This document shows positions 18,735-26,789 of a stretch of 64,000 nucleotides of DNA, piece by piece. The translations under genes were made by a program, and so were the position numbers. Positions within the stretch are counted from its first letter, which is position 1. Each line of letters starts with the position of its first letter. The notes beneath the pieces were generated by a model. The model saw nothing but the letters and a program-made list of their open reading frames with translations. It ran no database searches and was not told the origin of the DNA. Source of the stretch: Geomonas sp. RF6. GTDB lineage: Bacteria; Desulfobacterota; Desulfuromonadia; Geobacterales; Geobacteraceae. The stretch lies in NCBI RefSeq assembly GCF_021044625.1, contig NZ_CP087999.1, forward strand, positions 761,001 to 825,000, in the 5' to 3' direction.

Positions 18735-21700
18735 ATGATAAATATCACCCAGAATGAAATCGACAATGATATTAACAGAATCGCATCATCCAACAAGGTA
18801 AAGACATATACATTAGAAAGAGATTATCCATATTCTTTGTTATCAGACGAAGACTTTGAAATCCTGATCTATCTTTCTCTTAGGGGATCACAAGTAAAAT
18901 CTATATGTGGTGTAGAATATGACACATGCACCCTTATGCGAGGAAGCGGTGACAAAGGACGAGATATTATCATATCGAAAGATGGAAAAGCAGTGGGTGT
19001 CATTCAATGCAAAAAATATAAGACTAATATAGATAAAACTACTTTTTTAAAAGAGATAATTAAATTTTGTTTGCATGTTGCCCATAAAAGTATAGAAATT
19101 TCATCCACAAGTTTTACCTATGTGCTAGCCGCCGCTCATGGACTAACAAAACCGACACTTGATTTGATGGACGCCTTCAATACTGCCGTATTCAATGAGG
19201 ATATCGATGGGGTGGCACAGCAGTTGATAGCAGAATATGCATCCTTTACAAAAGACTTTAAATCGCTCAAGGATGATTTGTACAGTGTTTTAAAATCGAT
19301 AAAAATAGATAAAATGATTCCGATTGACATTACTGCGCTTGTACAAGGAAATGCTGAAGTAATTTCGTTGTTCTTTGATACAAAGGCAGTGATTGACTCA
19401 AAGGTTTTTGAATCAATACTTGCAGGTAAAAATTTGAATGTTTCAGGTTTTATGGAAAACTACAGAGATGCAACCATTAACAATTACTCCAAGATCAATT
19501 TTTTCGGATTGTCCATAGTCAATAAACCGAGAGAGGTACCTCTAGATCGACTATTTGTGCGACCGAGATTCAAAGTGAAGTCCACGTCGCGAAACATCTA
19601 TCTGGTAGAGGAATTCGATACTTCATTGCACAGAAGGTATTTCTACGAAGTGCTTCACAAATATTTCGCGTTTCGTTCACCGGTAGCAACAGCTGTTAAA
19701 GAAGATGACTCAATACCTCTGCGAGGATTATTTAGAAATACCAATAACTTCGTCGTTCTTGGAATACCAGGTGCTGGAAAGTCATCATTTTCTAAATTTC
19801 TCCTGTGTAAATTATTAATGCGAGATAAAGAAGCGTTTGATAACGCCTCTATTTTTAACCGTATACCTTTTAGGATAGAACTTAGCAAATATCAGAAGCA
19901 GAAATCTTCTCATTCATACGGAATACTTTCATACCTCTCTCATTTTCTAGATAGCAGTTGCCAAATCAACTACGTTAGCGGTTCCGCTCTACATCATCTA
20001 TTTGAGACATACGAAACAATCTTTGTTTTTGATGGATTAGATGAGGTCCTAAGCGTTAAAGATAGGCTAGAGGTAAGAAACGACATAGCCAACTTTTTAA
20101 AAATGTATCCATTATGCCAAGGCGTTATCACTAGTCGCTTTGAATCGTACCAGGAAGTAAACTTCAAAGATTATAATTTTGATGTAGTTGAGTTGCTTCA
20201 CTTTGACTCTGGTCAAATTTCTGAGTATGTCTCGAACTGGTACGATCTAGAAGAACCAGATCCAACTGTTAAGCAGAAAGAGATTGAGGGATGCCTTGAT
20301 AAGTTGGCAGGAGTTGAAGATGAATTAAAGACCAACCCATTGTTGCTAACTTTAATACTGCTTGTGTACCGAAACTCGCTCGAAATACCGGCCTCAAAAC
20401 TGGATATCTATGAGAGCTGTACCAACACACTCGTTCAGGTACGGGATGAGAAAGAAAAGAGTCTTGACATTAAACTAAAAGTGGCGAATAAGCTTTCAGC
20501 CTTCTCATCTATTGCGTACTGGCAATATACGGAGAAAGACAGCAAGAAAGCTATTACCTATGACAGCGTCCTCCAACACATGACAAGGTATATTAAGCAC
20601 GTATGCGAAATCGAAGACGACTTTTCTGCAAAAGAGGCAGCCACAGAGTTTTTAGAATTCGCTCAAAATAGGTCTATTTACGTTGAGAATTCTTTTACTC
20701 ACAAAACTTTTCTTGAATATTTCGTCGCATACTTCCTCTACACAAACTTTCACCAAAAGGGAAAGGCTGCTGATAGAGACTCGGTCATTGCTGACCACAT
20801 AGCCGATTCCGCGTGGGCAAACATCCTCGAAGTTTTAATCTGCAAGATAGACAAAGAGCAGTTCGACTATGAGGTGATTGATTCGATAGTCACTGCTCAA
20901 ATTTCAAGAAATAAGATAGCGTCAGTACAGTTTTTTTCCAAGATAATAAAATATTTGAGTAATATCAGCAAAAAGTCAACCGCGATGCTGTTAACAATTG
21001 CTGTCGACACCGTTGTCAACTTTAAAAATGCTCATGGCACACAGCGCCCCTTACCTAGCATAGTAAATATCAACACAAATATTATTAGTTTGTTAGGAAT
21101 TCAGCGATTCAGGGAGGTCTTTGAAGGGATCATTGATGAAGCTAACAAGGACGGCGAAGCTGGATCAGAAACCTATGTAAACATGCGGCTGTATATAATG
21201 GAAAATACTCTTGATTCAAAGTTAGGCTTTGAGAATATTGTGCCTTTTGATAATGAGGAAGGTCTGCAGGATCCCTATTTTTATCTTCTTCGGAACGTGG
21301 AAAAAGTTTCAACCTTTGACGAGGAGTACTGGGCTGCGTTTGACGACTGCAAGGCTACATTCGGAAAGGAAGCTATGCTGGTGACGTATTACTCTAGGTA
21401 TGGCTACAATATTTTTAACAACAAGCCATCTTTTAACTGGACCTTGGCGCCTTTGTTTGAAACGGAAGAGAAAGTAGAATTCATCAATAACTTAGGGAAA
21501 ATCAGGGGGAAAGGTATCAGCACTAGTGACATAAGAAAAGCAATTACTGGTGGAGGATACCAGCCCGTAATAAATAACCCTAACACGCTGCTGGAATGGT
21601 ATTCCGAGGTTCGTCTTCCTCATATCAAGCAGATTCTTGAAGCAGCTTTACATTTCTTTTATAAGTTAGACGTTCCAAACAGTAAAGGCAAAAACATACC

Positions 21701-21743
21701 ATATCATAAGCTGATGAGTCGGCAGAAACCTTGGGAAAGATAG
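18735..21743 (+). CDS. Mrr-like nuclease-NACHT STAND ATPase, probable anti-phage protein
   Basis: This encodes 1002 residues. The N-terminal domain (about 30-130) matches a PD-(D/E)xK nuclease of the Mrr/restriction type: FEILIYLSLRG, then GSGDKGRDIII with D77, and VIQCKKYK with Q91-x-K93. The NACHT module has Walker A GIPGAGKSS at 343-351, Walker B FVFDGLDEV with D433, D436 and E437, and ITSRFESY. The winged-helix region contains NSFTHKTFLEYFVAYFLY. The C-terminal part (about 640-1002) is helical, has no repeats I recognise, and probably senses the trigger. It is much more AT-rich than its neighbours and is flanked by IS-like and REP-like repeats, so recent transfer is likely. The ribosome site is CAGCAGGAGATCTATTT. 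By analogy with Avs and bNACHT proteins, phage binding would activate the nuclease and kill the cell. Confidence 0.85.
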   Translation: MINITQNEIDNDINRIASSNKVKTYTLERDYPYSLLSDEDFEILIYLSLRGSQVKSICGVEYDTCTLMRGSGDKGRDIIISKDGKAVGVIQCKKYKTNIDKTTFLKEIIKFCLHVAHKSIEISSTSFTYVLAAAHGLTKPTLDLMDAFNTAVFNEDIDGVAQQLIAEYASFTKDFKSLKDDLYSVLKSIKIDKMIPIDITALVQGNAEVISLFFDTKAVIDSKVFESILAGKNLNVSGFMENYRDATINNYSKINFFGLSIVNKPREVPLDRLFVRPRFKVKSTSRNIYLVEEFDTSLHRRYFYEVLHKYFAFRSPVATAVKEDDSIPLRGLFRNTNNFVVLGIPGAGKSSFSKFLLCKLLMRDKEAFDNASIFNRIPFRIELSKYQKQKSSHSYGILSYLSHFLDSSCQINYVSGSALHHLFETYETIFVFDGLDEVLSVKDRLEVRNDIANFLKMYPLCQGVITSRFESYQEVNFKDYNFDVVELLHFDSGQISEYVSNWYDLEEPDPTVKQKEIEGCLDKLAGVEDELKTNPLLLTLILLVYRNSLEIPASKLDIYESCTNTLVQVRDEKEKSLDIKLKVANKLSAFSSIAYWQYTEKDSKKAITYDSVLQHMTRYIKHVCEIEDDFSAKEAATEFLEFAQNRSIYVENSFTHKTFLEYFVAYFLYTNFHQKGKAADRDSVIADHIADSAWANILEVLICKIDKEQFDYEVIDSIVTAQISRNKIASVQFFSKIIKYLSNISKKSTAMLLTIAVDTVVNFKNAHGTQRPLPSIVNINTNIISLLGIQRFREVFEGIIDEANKDGEAGSETYVNMRLYIMENTLDSKLGFENIVPFDNEEGLQDPYFYLLRNVEKVSTFDEEYWAAFDDCKATFGKEAMLVTYYSRYGYNIFNNKPSFNWTLAPLFETEEKVEFINNLGKIRGKGISTSDIRKAITGGGYQPVINNPNTLLEWYSEVRLPHIKQILEAALHFFYKLDVPNSKGKNIPYHKLMSRQKPWER

Positions 21744-21780
21744 GCTGCGAGGGGAAGATTGAGGGGTCGGGAAGATTGAG

Positions 21781-21851
21781 GGGTCGCGTCTGTAAATTCT
21801 ACAGAATCTATAACCGCAGCAGGAAGAAATGTAAAAGTACAGACGCGACCC
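21781..21851. repeat. REP-like inverted repeat with flanking short repeats
   Basis: Arms GGGTCGCGTCTGTA (21781-21794) and TACAGACGCGACCC (21838-21851) are perfect complements. The left side repeats GAGGGGTCG and the right side carries CGACCCGGTACTACC-like repeats to about 21892. It resembles the hairpins spread by REP-associated tyrosine transposases. No such transposase is in the window. Confidence 0.75.
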
Positions 21852-21968
21852 AGTACTACCCGCGACCCGGTACTACCCGGTACTACCTGTCGTATGTATA
21901 ATTTTTATGGCGTGTCCCCGGAATAACTCCCTAGGGACCGCCCCCCCTTCTCACGGCGTTAAGGAGAG

Positions 21969-22814
21969 ATGACAGTGCATTTTCTCAGAGGAACAGTTCT
22001 TGTTGGTGTTTGGCTTCTGCTGGTGGGCATCTGCTCCGGCAAGGAAGTGTACTTTAAGGACGGCAGCACCGTTGAATGTGAATCGTTCTGGAGAAGTGAA
22101 AGCACCGTCTTTGTCAAGGTTAACCGGGATATACTCCTCCGCTTTGAGCGGAGTGAGATCGATATAAAGCGTACCTTCGGGAAAATTCCTACGAAGAAGA
22201 GCGGAGCAGTCGCCCCTGTCGGGCAGGTACGCCGCCCGCAGTCACTGCAAAGGCCTGCAGCTACTCCGATGCCGGCGCAGGGGGCCTCTGCCGCTGCACG
22301 TGCGGCCAAACCGGCGGCTCCGGCCGCTGCTCCCTCTCTCCCCCTACCGACGGAAGGTGCTCAGTCCCTCCCTGCACGACCGACACCTGCTCCCTCTACC
22401 GCTTCGGAACTGAATGCCCCGCAAGATGCCAGCCCCCCCCCGCAACCGCGCCCCGCCGGGAACGTCCTCCCTGCCGGTCTGCAACCGGGGGCCGCGACGC
22501 TGTTGATATTTGTAGGGTGCATAGTTCTAGCCGTCGCCTCAATGTGGCGGATCTTTGAAAAGGCGGGGCAGTCAGGAGTGAGCAGCCTGATACCGATCTA
22601 CAACCTTTTCATCTTTATGGAAATTTCCGGAAAGCCGTGGTGGTGGCTCATATTACTATTCATCCCTGTGGTTGGCGTGATCATCGGAATTGTCGCTAAC
22701 GTCTCGCTGGCGAGTAAATTCCGTAAGGGTCCTGCGTTCGGCCTCGGACTCGCCTTTTTGCCGATGTTATTTCTCCCGCTATTGGCCTTTAGCAGTGCCG
22801 AATACGAACCGTAG
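21969..22814 (+). CDS. DUF5684-type membrane protein with exported N-terminal part
   Basis: This encodes 281 residues. An N-terminal signal or anchor (VLVGVWLLLVGICSG) precedes a short beta domain (KEVYFKDGSTVECESFWRSESTVFVKV), which resembles the repeat seen in Geobacter exported proteins. A Pro/Ala-rich linker spans about 85-165. Three C-terminal hydrophobic segments include GQSGVSSLIPIYNLFIFMEISGKPWWWLILLFIPVVG, the DUF5684 signature. Function unknown. The ribosome site is TTAAGGAGAG. Neighbours are repeats on both sides, so it is probably a single-gene unit. Confidence 0.75.
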   Translation: MTVHFLRGTVLVGVWLLLVGICSGKEVYFKDGSTVECESFWRSESTVFVKVNRDILLRFERSEIDIKRTFGKIPTKKSGAVAPVGQVRRPQSLQRPAATPMPAQGASAAARAAKPAAPAAAPSLPLPTEGAQSLPARPTPAPSTASELNAPQDASPPPQPRPAGNVLPAGLQPGAATLLIFVGCIVLAVASMWRIFEKAGQSGVSSLIPIYNLFIFMEISGKPWWWLILLFIPVVGVIIGIVANVSLASKFRKGPAFGLGLAFLPMLFLPLLAFSSAEYEP

Positions 22815-22846
22815 CGAACGACGGACGTAACGTAATGGAGCGTCCT

Positions 22847-22914
22847 GGGGTCGCGGCTTGAATTATGAAATTTACGCCCCGGAGCCAATTCTTCACTAAT
22901 CAAGCCGCGACCCC
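22847..22914. repeat. REP-like hairpin, copy A
   Basis: Perfect 15-base arms (GGGGTCGCGGCTTGA with its complement) surround a 38-base centre containing ATTATGAAATTTACGCCCC. A near-identical copy lies at 24218-24283 in the same orientation, on the other side of the quinone oxidoreductase gene. Confidence 0.85.
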
Positions 22915-22961
22915 TGCGTACTTGGCTGCAAGGAGTCTGCTCCCTCGCTCTTCGCCCGTTG

Positions 22962-23933
22962 TCACCTGACAAAGACCACCTTGCCGCTGGTCTTGCCAAG
23001 CCACATCGACCGAAAGCCTTCTTCCGCCTGCTCCATGGGCAGGATCTGGCCGATCTCCGGCTTGATGCCACTTGCAGCCATCAACTTCATCATGTTCTTC
23101 ATATCCTGCAGCGTGCCCATGATTGACCCGCACACAGTGATCTGGTCCAGCAGCACCGGAATGATGTGCAGTGGGACTTCAAATCCCGTGGTGCCACCCG
23201 TTACCACGATCGTTCCGCCACGCGCAACCGAAGCGAAGGTGTGCTCCCATGACGCCGGGCCCACGTTGTCCACCACCGCCTGAACTTTTCTCGGCAGCCG
23301 CTCGTTGGAGTCGAAGGAGCGACTGGCACCGATCCTTTCGGCGAGTTCGCGCCCTTCGGCCGTGCGGCTGGTGACCCACACCTCAAATCCTGCCGCGCGG
23401 CCGAGTTGAATGAGCGCGGTCGACATTCCCCCCGATGCCCCCTGCACCAGAAGCGTCTCACCCGGTCGCAGTCCAGACTTGGTGAAAAGGGCCCGATAGG
23501 CGGTCAGCCAGGCGGTGCCGAGCACCGAGGCGTCCAGCAGGGAGAGCCCCTCGGGCACCGGAACTGCATTGCGCTTCGGCACTGCGAGGTAGTCCGCAAA
23601 GGTGCCCGGGACAAACTCGCTAACTATATGCCAGTGCGGGTCGAGCGTCTCGTCATCTCGCCAGTCGTCGCTCCCCAGGACCGGATAGATGACAACGGGC
23701 GCACCATCATCGAGCAACCCGGCACCGTCGCTGCCCAGGATAATCGGAAAGGTTAGCCCTTGCGGATGAGCCGTGACGCCTTGCAGGGTGAAGATGTCGT
23801 GCCTGTTCAGGCTTGCGTGGGTGACCTTTACCCGCACCCAGCCCTCAGGAACGTGAGGCTCCGGGCGCTCTCCCATTCTCAGAGCCGCGAGCGGATTTTC
23901 GCTATCGCCATGGTCGGCATAGACCGCAAACAT
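22962..23933 (-). CDS. zinc-independent quinone oxidoreductase (MDR superfamily)
   Basis: This is a 323-residue NAD(P)H-dependent reductase-like protein. The N-terminal GroES-like domain shows VRVKVTHASLNRHDIFTLQGV and FPIILGSDGAGLL. The Rossmann domain carries ETLLVQGASGGMSTALIQLGRAAGFEVWVTSRT. The zinc cysteines of true alcohol dehydrogenases are absent. ATG 23933 follows CAGGAGGAGGTTCAACT, an excellent site. The frame open to 23978 is not needed. It lies between two copies of the same REP-like repeat. The substrate cannot be told from sequence. Confidence 0.9.
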   Translation of the reverse strand: MFAVYADHGDSENPLAALRMGERPEPHVPEGWVRVKVTHASLNRHDIFTLQGVTAHPQGLTFPIILGSDGAGLLDDGAPVVIYPVLGSDDWRDDETLDPHWHIVSEFVPGTFADYLAVPKRNAVPVPEGLSLLDASVLGTAWLTAYRALFTKSGLRPGETLLVQGASGGMSTALIQLGRAAGFEVWVTSRTAEGRELAERIGASRSFDSNERLPRKVQAVVDNVGPASWEHTFASVARGGTIVVTGGTTGFEVPLHIIPVLLDQITVCGSIMGTLQDMKNMMKLMAASGIKPEIGQILPMEQAEEGFRSMWLGKTSGKVVFVR

Positions 23934-24217
23934 AGTTGAACCTCCTCCTGTTAAAGGAACCACAAGCGAGTTTCGCAAAGGGGAACGCGCTCCACATCCA
24001 TTCCTGCATTATACCGGCTATCGGTGCAGCCCCCTCAAAAAGGTTTCAACATGATCGATTCAGAGGATCAGGGGGAAGCGTCCCAAGGGGTCGGTCTAGC
24101 CCCGAGTGGCATCCAGGACGTCAAGCGCGACGCCCCTGCGTTTATGCGTTTCTGCCCCGTAATGGACCCAGCGTTAATCTCCGTCCCCCCATCTCCCAGC
24201 AAGTGGGGGATGTCCTG

Positions 24218-24283
24218 GGGGTCGCGGCTTGAATTATGAAATTTACGCCCCAAAGCCAATTCTTCCTAATCAAGCCGCGGCCC
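24218..24283. repeat. REP-like hairpin, copy B
   Basis: This is the same element as 22847-22914 with a few changes. The left arm GGGGTCGCGGCTTGA is identical, and the right arm has one change (CGCGGCCC for CGCGACCC). The central ATTATGAAATTTACGCCCC is identical. The two copies are direct repeats about 1.37 kb apart. Confidence 0.85.
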
Positions 24284-24297
24284 TTGAGTTTGCTCTT

Positions 24298-25137
24298 TCA
24301 CTTCGGGATACGTTCAAGAAATGTCATCATCTCTGTCAGCACCTGGGACTGGCCTTCGTCCTGCATATGCAGGAGATGCCCCACGCCCTTGATCTGGGCG
24401 AAACTTGCGTTGCTGCAATTCTCTTTAAGCCATGAAATTTCCTGATCGGTCATGACCGCACCCAACTTTGTATCCCCCCGCATGAACAACATAGGACATT
24501 TAATGTTCGCAATCAGCTCTTTGTACTCATAACCTTTCGCAAAACGGTCAAAATCGTATAGCAATACATCGAAATAGGTAGGATCCAGCTGCCAGAGGCA
24601 TCTGGCAAAATACAGCGTCCATTGACTGGTAACGGGATATTCCCTGAATTTGTCTGCCAAAGCCAACGCCAGATCCTGTTCCGTCTGCGCCAATCTCTTT
24701 AGCTCCAGCCACAAATGAAACATCTCCCGGCAGGAATCGATGACCCCCTTGTAGTTCACCAGGGTCAGCACAATATCCTCCAGAATGAGCGCCTTCACTT
24801 TTTCCGGGCAACGGGCTGCCACCATGAGGGAGACGACCCCGCCGATGGAATGCCCCACGAGTACCGCCGGCGCCTTCAAATGCCGGACAAACGCTGAGGT
24901 ATCCTCGGTAAAATCCTCCAGCCGATACTGTCCCGGTACCCATTCCGATTTGCCATTTCCGCGTGCATCCAGTGCATAGGGATGCCATCTCTCGGCCAAG
25001 GGAGGAATGAGCGATAGGTATTCCTCCCAGGACCAGGCGCCCCCGTGCAACATGACCATTGGCTCGCTGGATGAATTGCCATAATCGAGGAAATTTATTT
25101 TCGCCTTTTCGGTGTCAAAGAACTTTTCTCGTGACAT
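24298..25137 (-). CDS. alpha/beta-hydrolase
   Basis: This is a 279-residue alpha/beta-fold hydrolase. The oxyanion region is VMLHGGAWSWEEYLSLIPPLA. DARGNGKSEW follows, then the nucleophile elbow VGHSIGG (Ser about residue 97) and the catalytic histidine near the C-terminus in IKGVGHLLHMQDE. The acid is likely the Asp in MLFMRGDTKLG. The ribosome site is GCGGAGGTGGAAG. The substrate is unknown: esterase, C-C hydrolase and haloperoxidase-like enzymes share this pattern. Same strand as the MerB-like gene but about 190 bases downstream, so an operon link is possible only. Confidence 0.88.
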   Translation of the reverse strand: MSREKFFDTEKAKINFLDYGNSSSEPMVMLHGGAWSWEEYLSLIPPLAERWHPYALDARGNGKSEWVPGQYRLEDFTEDTSAFVRHLKAPAVLVGHSIGGVVSLMVAARCPEKVKALILEDIVLTLVNYKGVIDSCREMFHLWLELKRLAQTEQDLALALADKFREYPVTSQWTLYFARCLWQLDPTYFDVLLYDFDRFAKGYEYKELIANIKCPMLFMRGDTKLGAVMTDQEISWLKENCSNASFAQIKGVGHLLHMQDEGQSQVLTEMMTFLERIPK

Positions 25138-25330
25138 CTTCCACCTCCGCTTCTTTACTCCTGGCTTTGACGTCGTCGCCCTCTTACCTCTGAAGGCTTT
25201 GTGAAGGCGTCAACCTCCTTCGTCGAAAAAGAAGAGGCTGCCTTTCCGACTTGAACAGAAAAGCAGCCTGCCAGTTACCGGCAACCACCTGAACGTGATT
25301 GTAGTTCGGGGCAATCACCGCGTTGCGCCC

Positions 25331-26035
25331 TTATTCAGGAGTCCAAAAAGGTCCCGCCCTGCCCAGCCTTTTCAACGAAGCGAACAGTTCTGCGGCGTAT
25401 TCATTCATTCTGGAGAGATAATCCGGCTGCAGACGATTCCTGAACAGAGGACCACCGAAGACAGTCGCCCAGTCGCACAAGGGCATAATGGATTCGGCCG
25501 ACGCAGGATCGTACAAGGACCAGCTTTGCACATGCTCTTCCGACCGGAAGAGATTCATGCGGCTTCAAGCCCCTCCCCATGTCACTTCTCCGGTCAATGC
25601 CTTCGCAAAGGGATAGTTCATGTGTCCCACCGTCGATTTTTGATCGACTTCAAGCTCCTCGTCACGCATGCGAATGCTGATTGGTTCCCCACAATCGAGG
25701 CAACGGGTGTCGACGCGAATTTCTGTACCTGGGTAAAGCCAGCGCACGGCCAGCACTTCCATGCCTCATTGGCCGTACCACTTTTGCTCCCCCTTGATCG
25801 TCACCAGGTAATTGGTCGGTACGTTGGAGAAAGGGGCCCAAGACTCAACAGTGTCCGTGTCTTTGACAAACCAGCAGCCTATGGCGGACTCGGCAGCCTT
25901 GTGCTGTACCTGCCTGGCTTCTTCAACTGATATCCCGAGTGCTCCCGCAAGCTCCGTGTAGTGCGGTGCGCGCCCGGTGTTGATAAAGTGCTCCACTACA
26001 GCAGTGTAGGCTCGTTGGACTAAGGTATCTTCCAT
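25331..26035 (-). CDS. MerB-like organometal lyase, probable selenoprotein with two UGA-encoded Sec residues
   Basis: One reading frame of 234 residues is interrupted only by in-frame TGA at codons 90 (25766-25768) and 157 (25565-25567), and ends at 25331. The N-terminal 60 residues form a winged-helix-like part (HYTELAGALGISVEEARQVQHKAAESAIGCWF). The core reads WYGQ-U-GMEVLAVRWLYPG, then IRVDTRCLDCGEPISIRM, then TWGGA-U-SRMNLFRSEEHVQSW. MerB (about 212 residues) cuts carbon-mercury bonds using Cys96, Asp99 and Cys159. Here U90, E93 and U157 fall at matching places and spacing. A strong SECIS hairpin follows the second UGA. The start follows AGGAGATGGT. Annotation software would split it into three short genes. 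I recall a curated family of MerB-like selenoproteins called SaoL, and this gene may belong there. The substrate (organomercury or another organometal) is unproven. Confidence 0.85.
25530..25560 (-). promoter_or_regulatory. bacterial SECIS element for UGA codon 157
   Basis: Starting 4 bases after the UGA, the mRNA folds into a lower 5-bp stem (GCAUG with CAUGU), a 3-base 5' bulge AAU, an upper 7-bp stem (CUCUUCC with GGAAGAG) and a GGUC loop. The bulged U and the G-U in the loop are the SelB-binding features of the E. coli fdhF element, and the distance to the UGA fits. Confidence 0.8.
25741..25757 (-). promoter_or_regulatory. possible SECIS hairpin for UGA codon 90
   Basis: A 5-bp stem (AGUGC with GCGCU) carries the loop UGGCCGU, about 14-20 bases after the UGA. 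It is weaker than the second element, with no clear bulged U, but the position is right for SelB. Confidence 0.4.
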
Positions 26036-26144
26036 ACCATCTCCTCCCCCTCCTTGTTGTCTGCAGATCGCGAAAGCATGACCGCCGTCCTGTGCATCTT
26101 TAGCGCTCTCATTGTGTCTTCGCGGAGGCCGTCACCGGATCACC

Positions 26145-26460
26145 TCACGACTTGTCGTAGAACTTCATAGCGAGCGTGCCGTGTGCCGCTGCGCCGCCGG
26201 CGCGGAGTGCGGCCGCCAGGAGTACCGCTTCGGCGACTTCCTCCCTGCTTGCTCCCGCACGCCTGGCATTTCGCGTGTGTATCTCGATGCAGTAAACGCA
26301 CTGGGTAGTGTGGGCAACGGCAACTGCAATGAGTTCCCGATATTTCCGCGGAATCTTGCCGTCCTCGCGCCCGGTAATCCGGTCCAGGTTTGCCCACGCC
26401 TTGAAGCTTCTGGCGCAAGCTGTGACATTTCGTTGAGCAACTTCAGATCGTTTTCATCAT
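26145..26460 (-). pseudogene. carboxymuconolactone decarboxylase (AhpD-like) family gene with frameshifts
   Basis: Three-frame reading gives a CMD-family protein in two pieces. The first is DENDLKLLNEMSQLAPEA. After a one-base loss near 26405 the frame changes to FKAWANLDRITGREDGKIPRKYRELIAVAVAH, then CVYC-IEIH (the redox CxxC and downstream His), ending MKFYDKS at 26145. A second one-base loss near 26452 (A-run) would be needed to join it to ATG 26460. Restoring both bases gives 106 codons including the stop. It is either a decayed gene or two sequencing errors in short runs. It is on the same strand and 109 bases upstream of the MerB-like gene. Confidence 0.7.
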
Positions 26461-26723
26461 GGTAATGTTCGGACCTGTCCGACCTCCTCCGCCTTACATT
26501 AAAATTTTATCACACACAAAGCGCCAGAGTGAAAGCGCGGTGGAGTCTATGGCGAGGAGCGACAATGAAGAACGGCGTAAGATGAAGGAGGGGCTGCTGG
26601 AGATTGCGGGAGGGGGGTGGGATTAAGACTAAGGCACACCTACCGCAAAGGCGCAAAGAGCGCAAAGAAGTGCCCGCAAAGGGAAAACCGGACAGGAGCA
26701 CTGCAGTGCTTCGCAGAGAATGG
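26461..26723. other. intergenic stretch upstream of the CMD gene
   Basis: No gene seen. Near 26465-26480, before the CMD gene, lies a small palindrome (TCGGACAGGTCCGA) next to a GGAGGAGG run, a possible operator. An AT-rich stretch near 26495-26515 could hold a minus-strand promoter. Confidence 0.35.
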
Positions 26724-26762
26724 AAAAGGGGACAAGCTACCAAGTAGCCTGCCCCCTTTTTT
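26724..26762. terminator. bidirectional terminator
   Basis: The arms AAAAGGGGACAAGCTAC and GTAGCCTGCCCCCTTTT pair over most of their length around a CAA loop, with A-run and T-run ends. It lies about 30 bases beyond the stop of the outer-membrane protein gene at 26790. Confidence 0.7.
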
Positions 26763-26789
26763 GCGCTCCTCTTCCCTTCCCGACTCTGG

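Noticed and set aside
25295-25930. 211-codon plus-strand open frame across the MerB-like gene
   Set aside because: It lies opposite the selenoprotein frame, has no recognisable domain, and the minus-strand reading has clear MerB-like motifs and a ribosome site.
25766-26035. Treating the MerB-like region as three separate small genes or a simple nonsense-mutated pseudogene
   Set aside because: Both stops are TGA, both fall exactly on the catalytic cysteine positions of MerB, the rest of the frame is intact, and a SECIS hairpin follows the second one.
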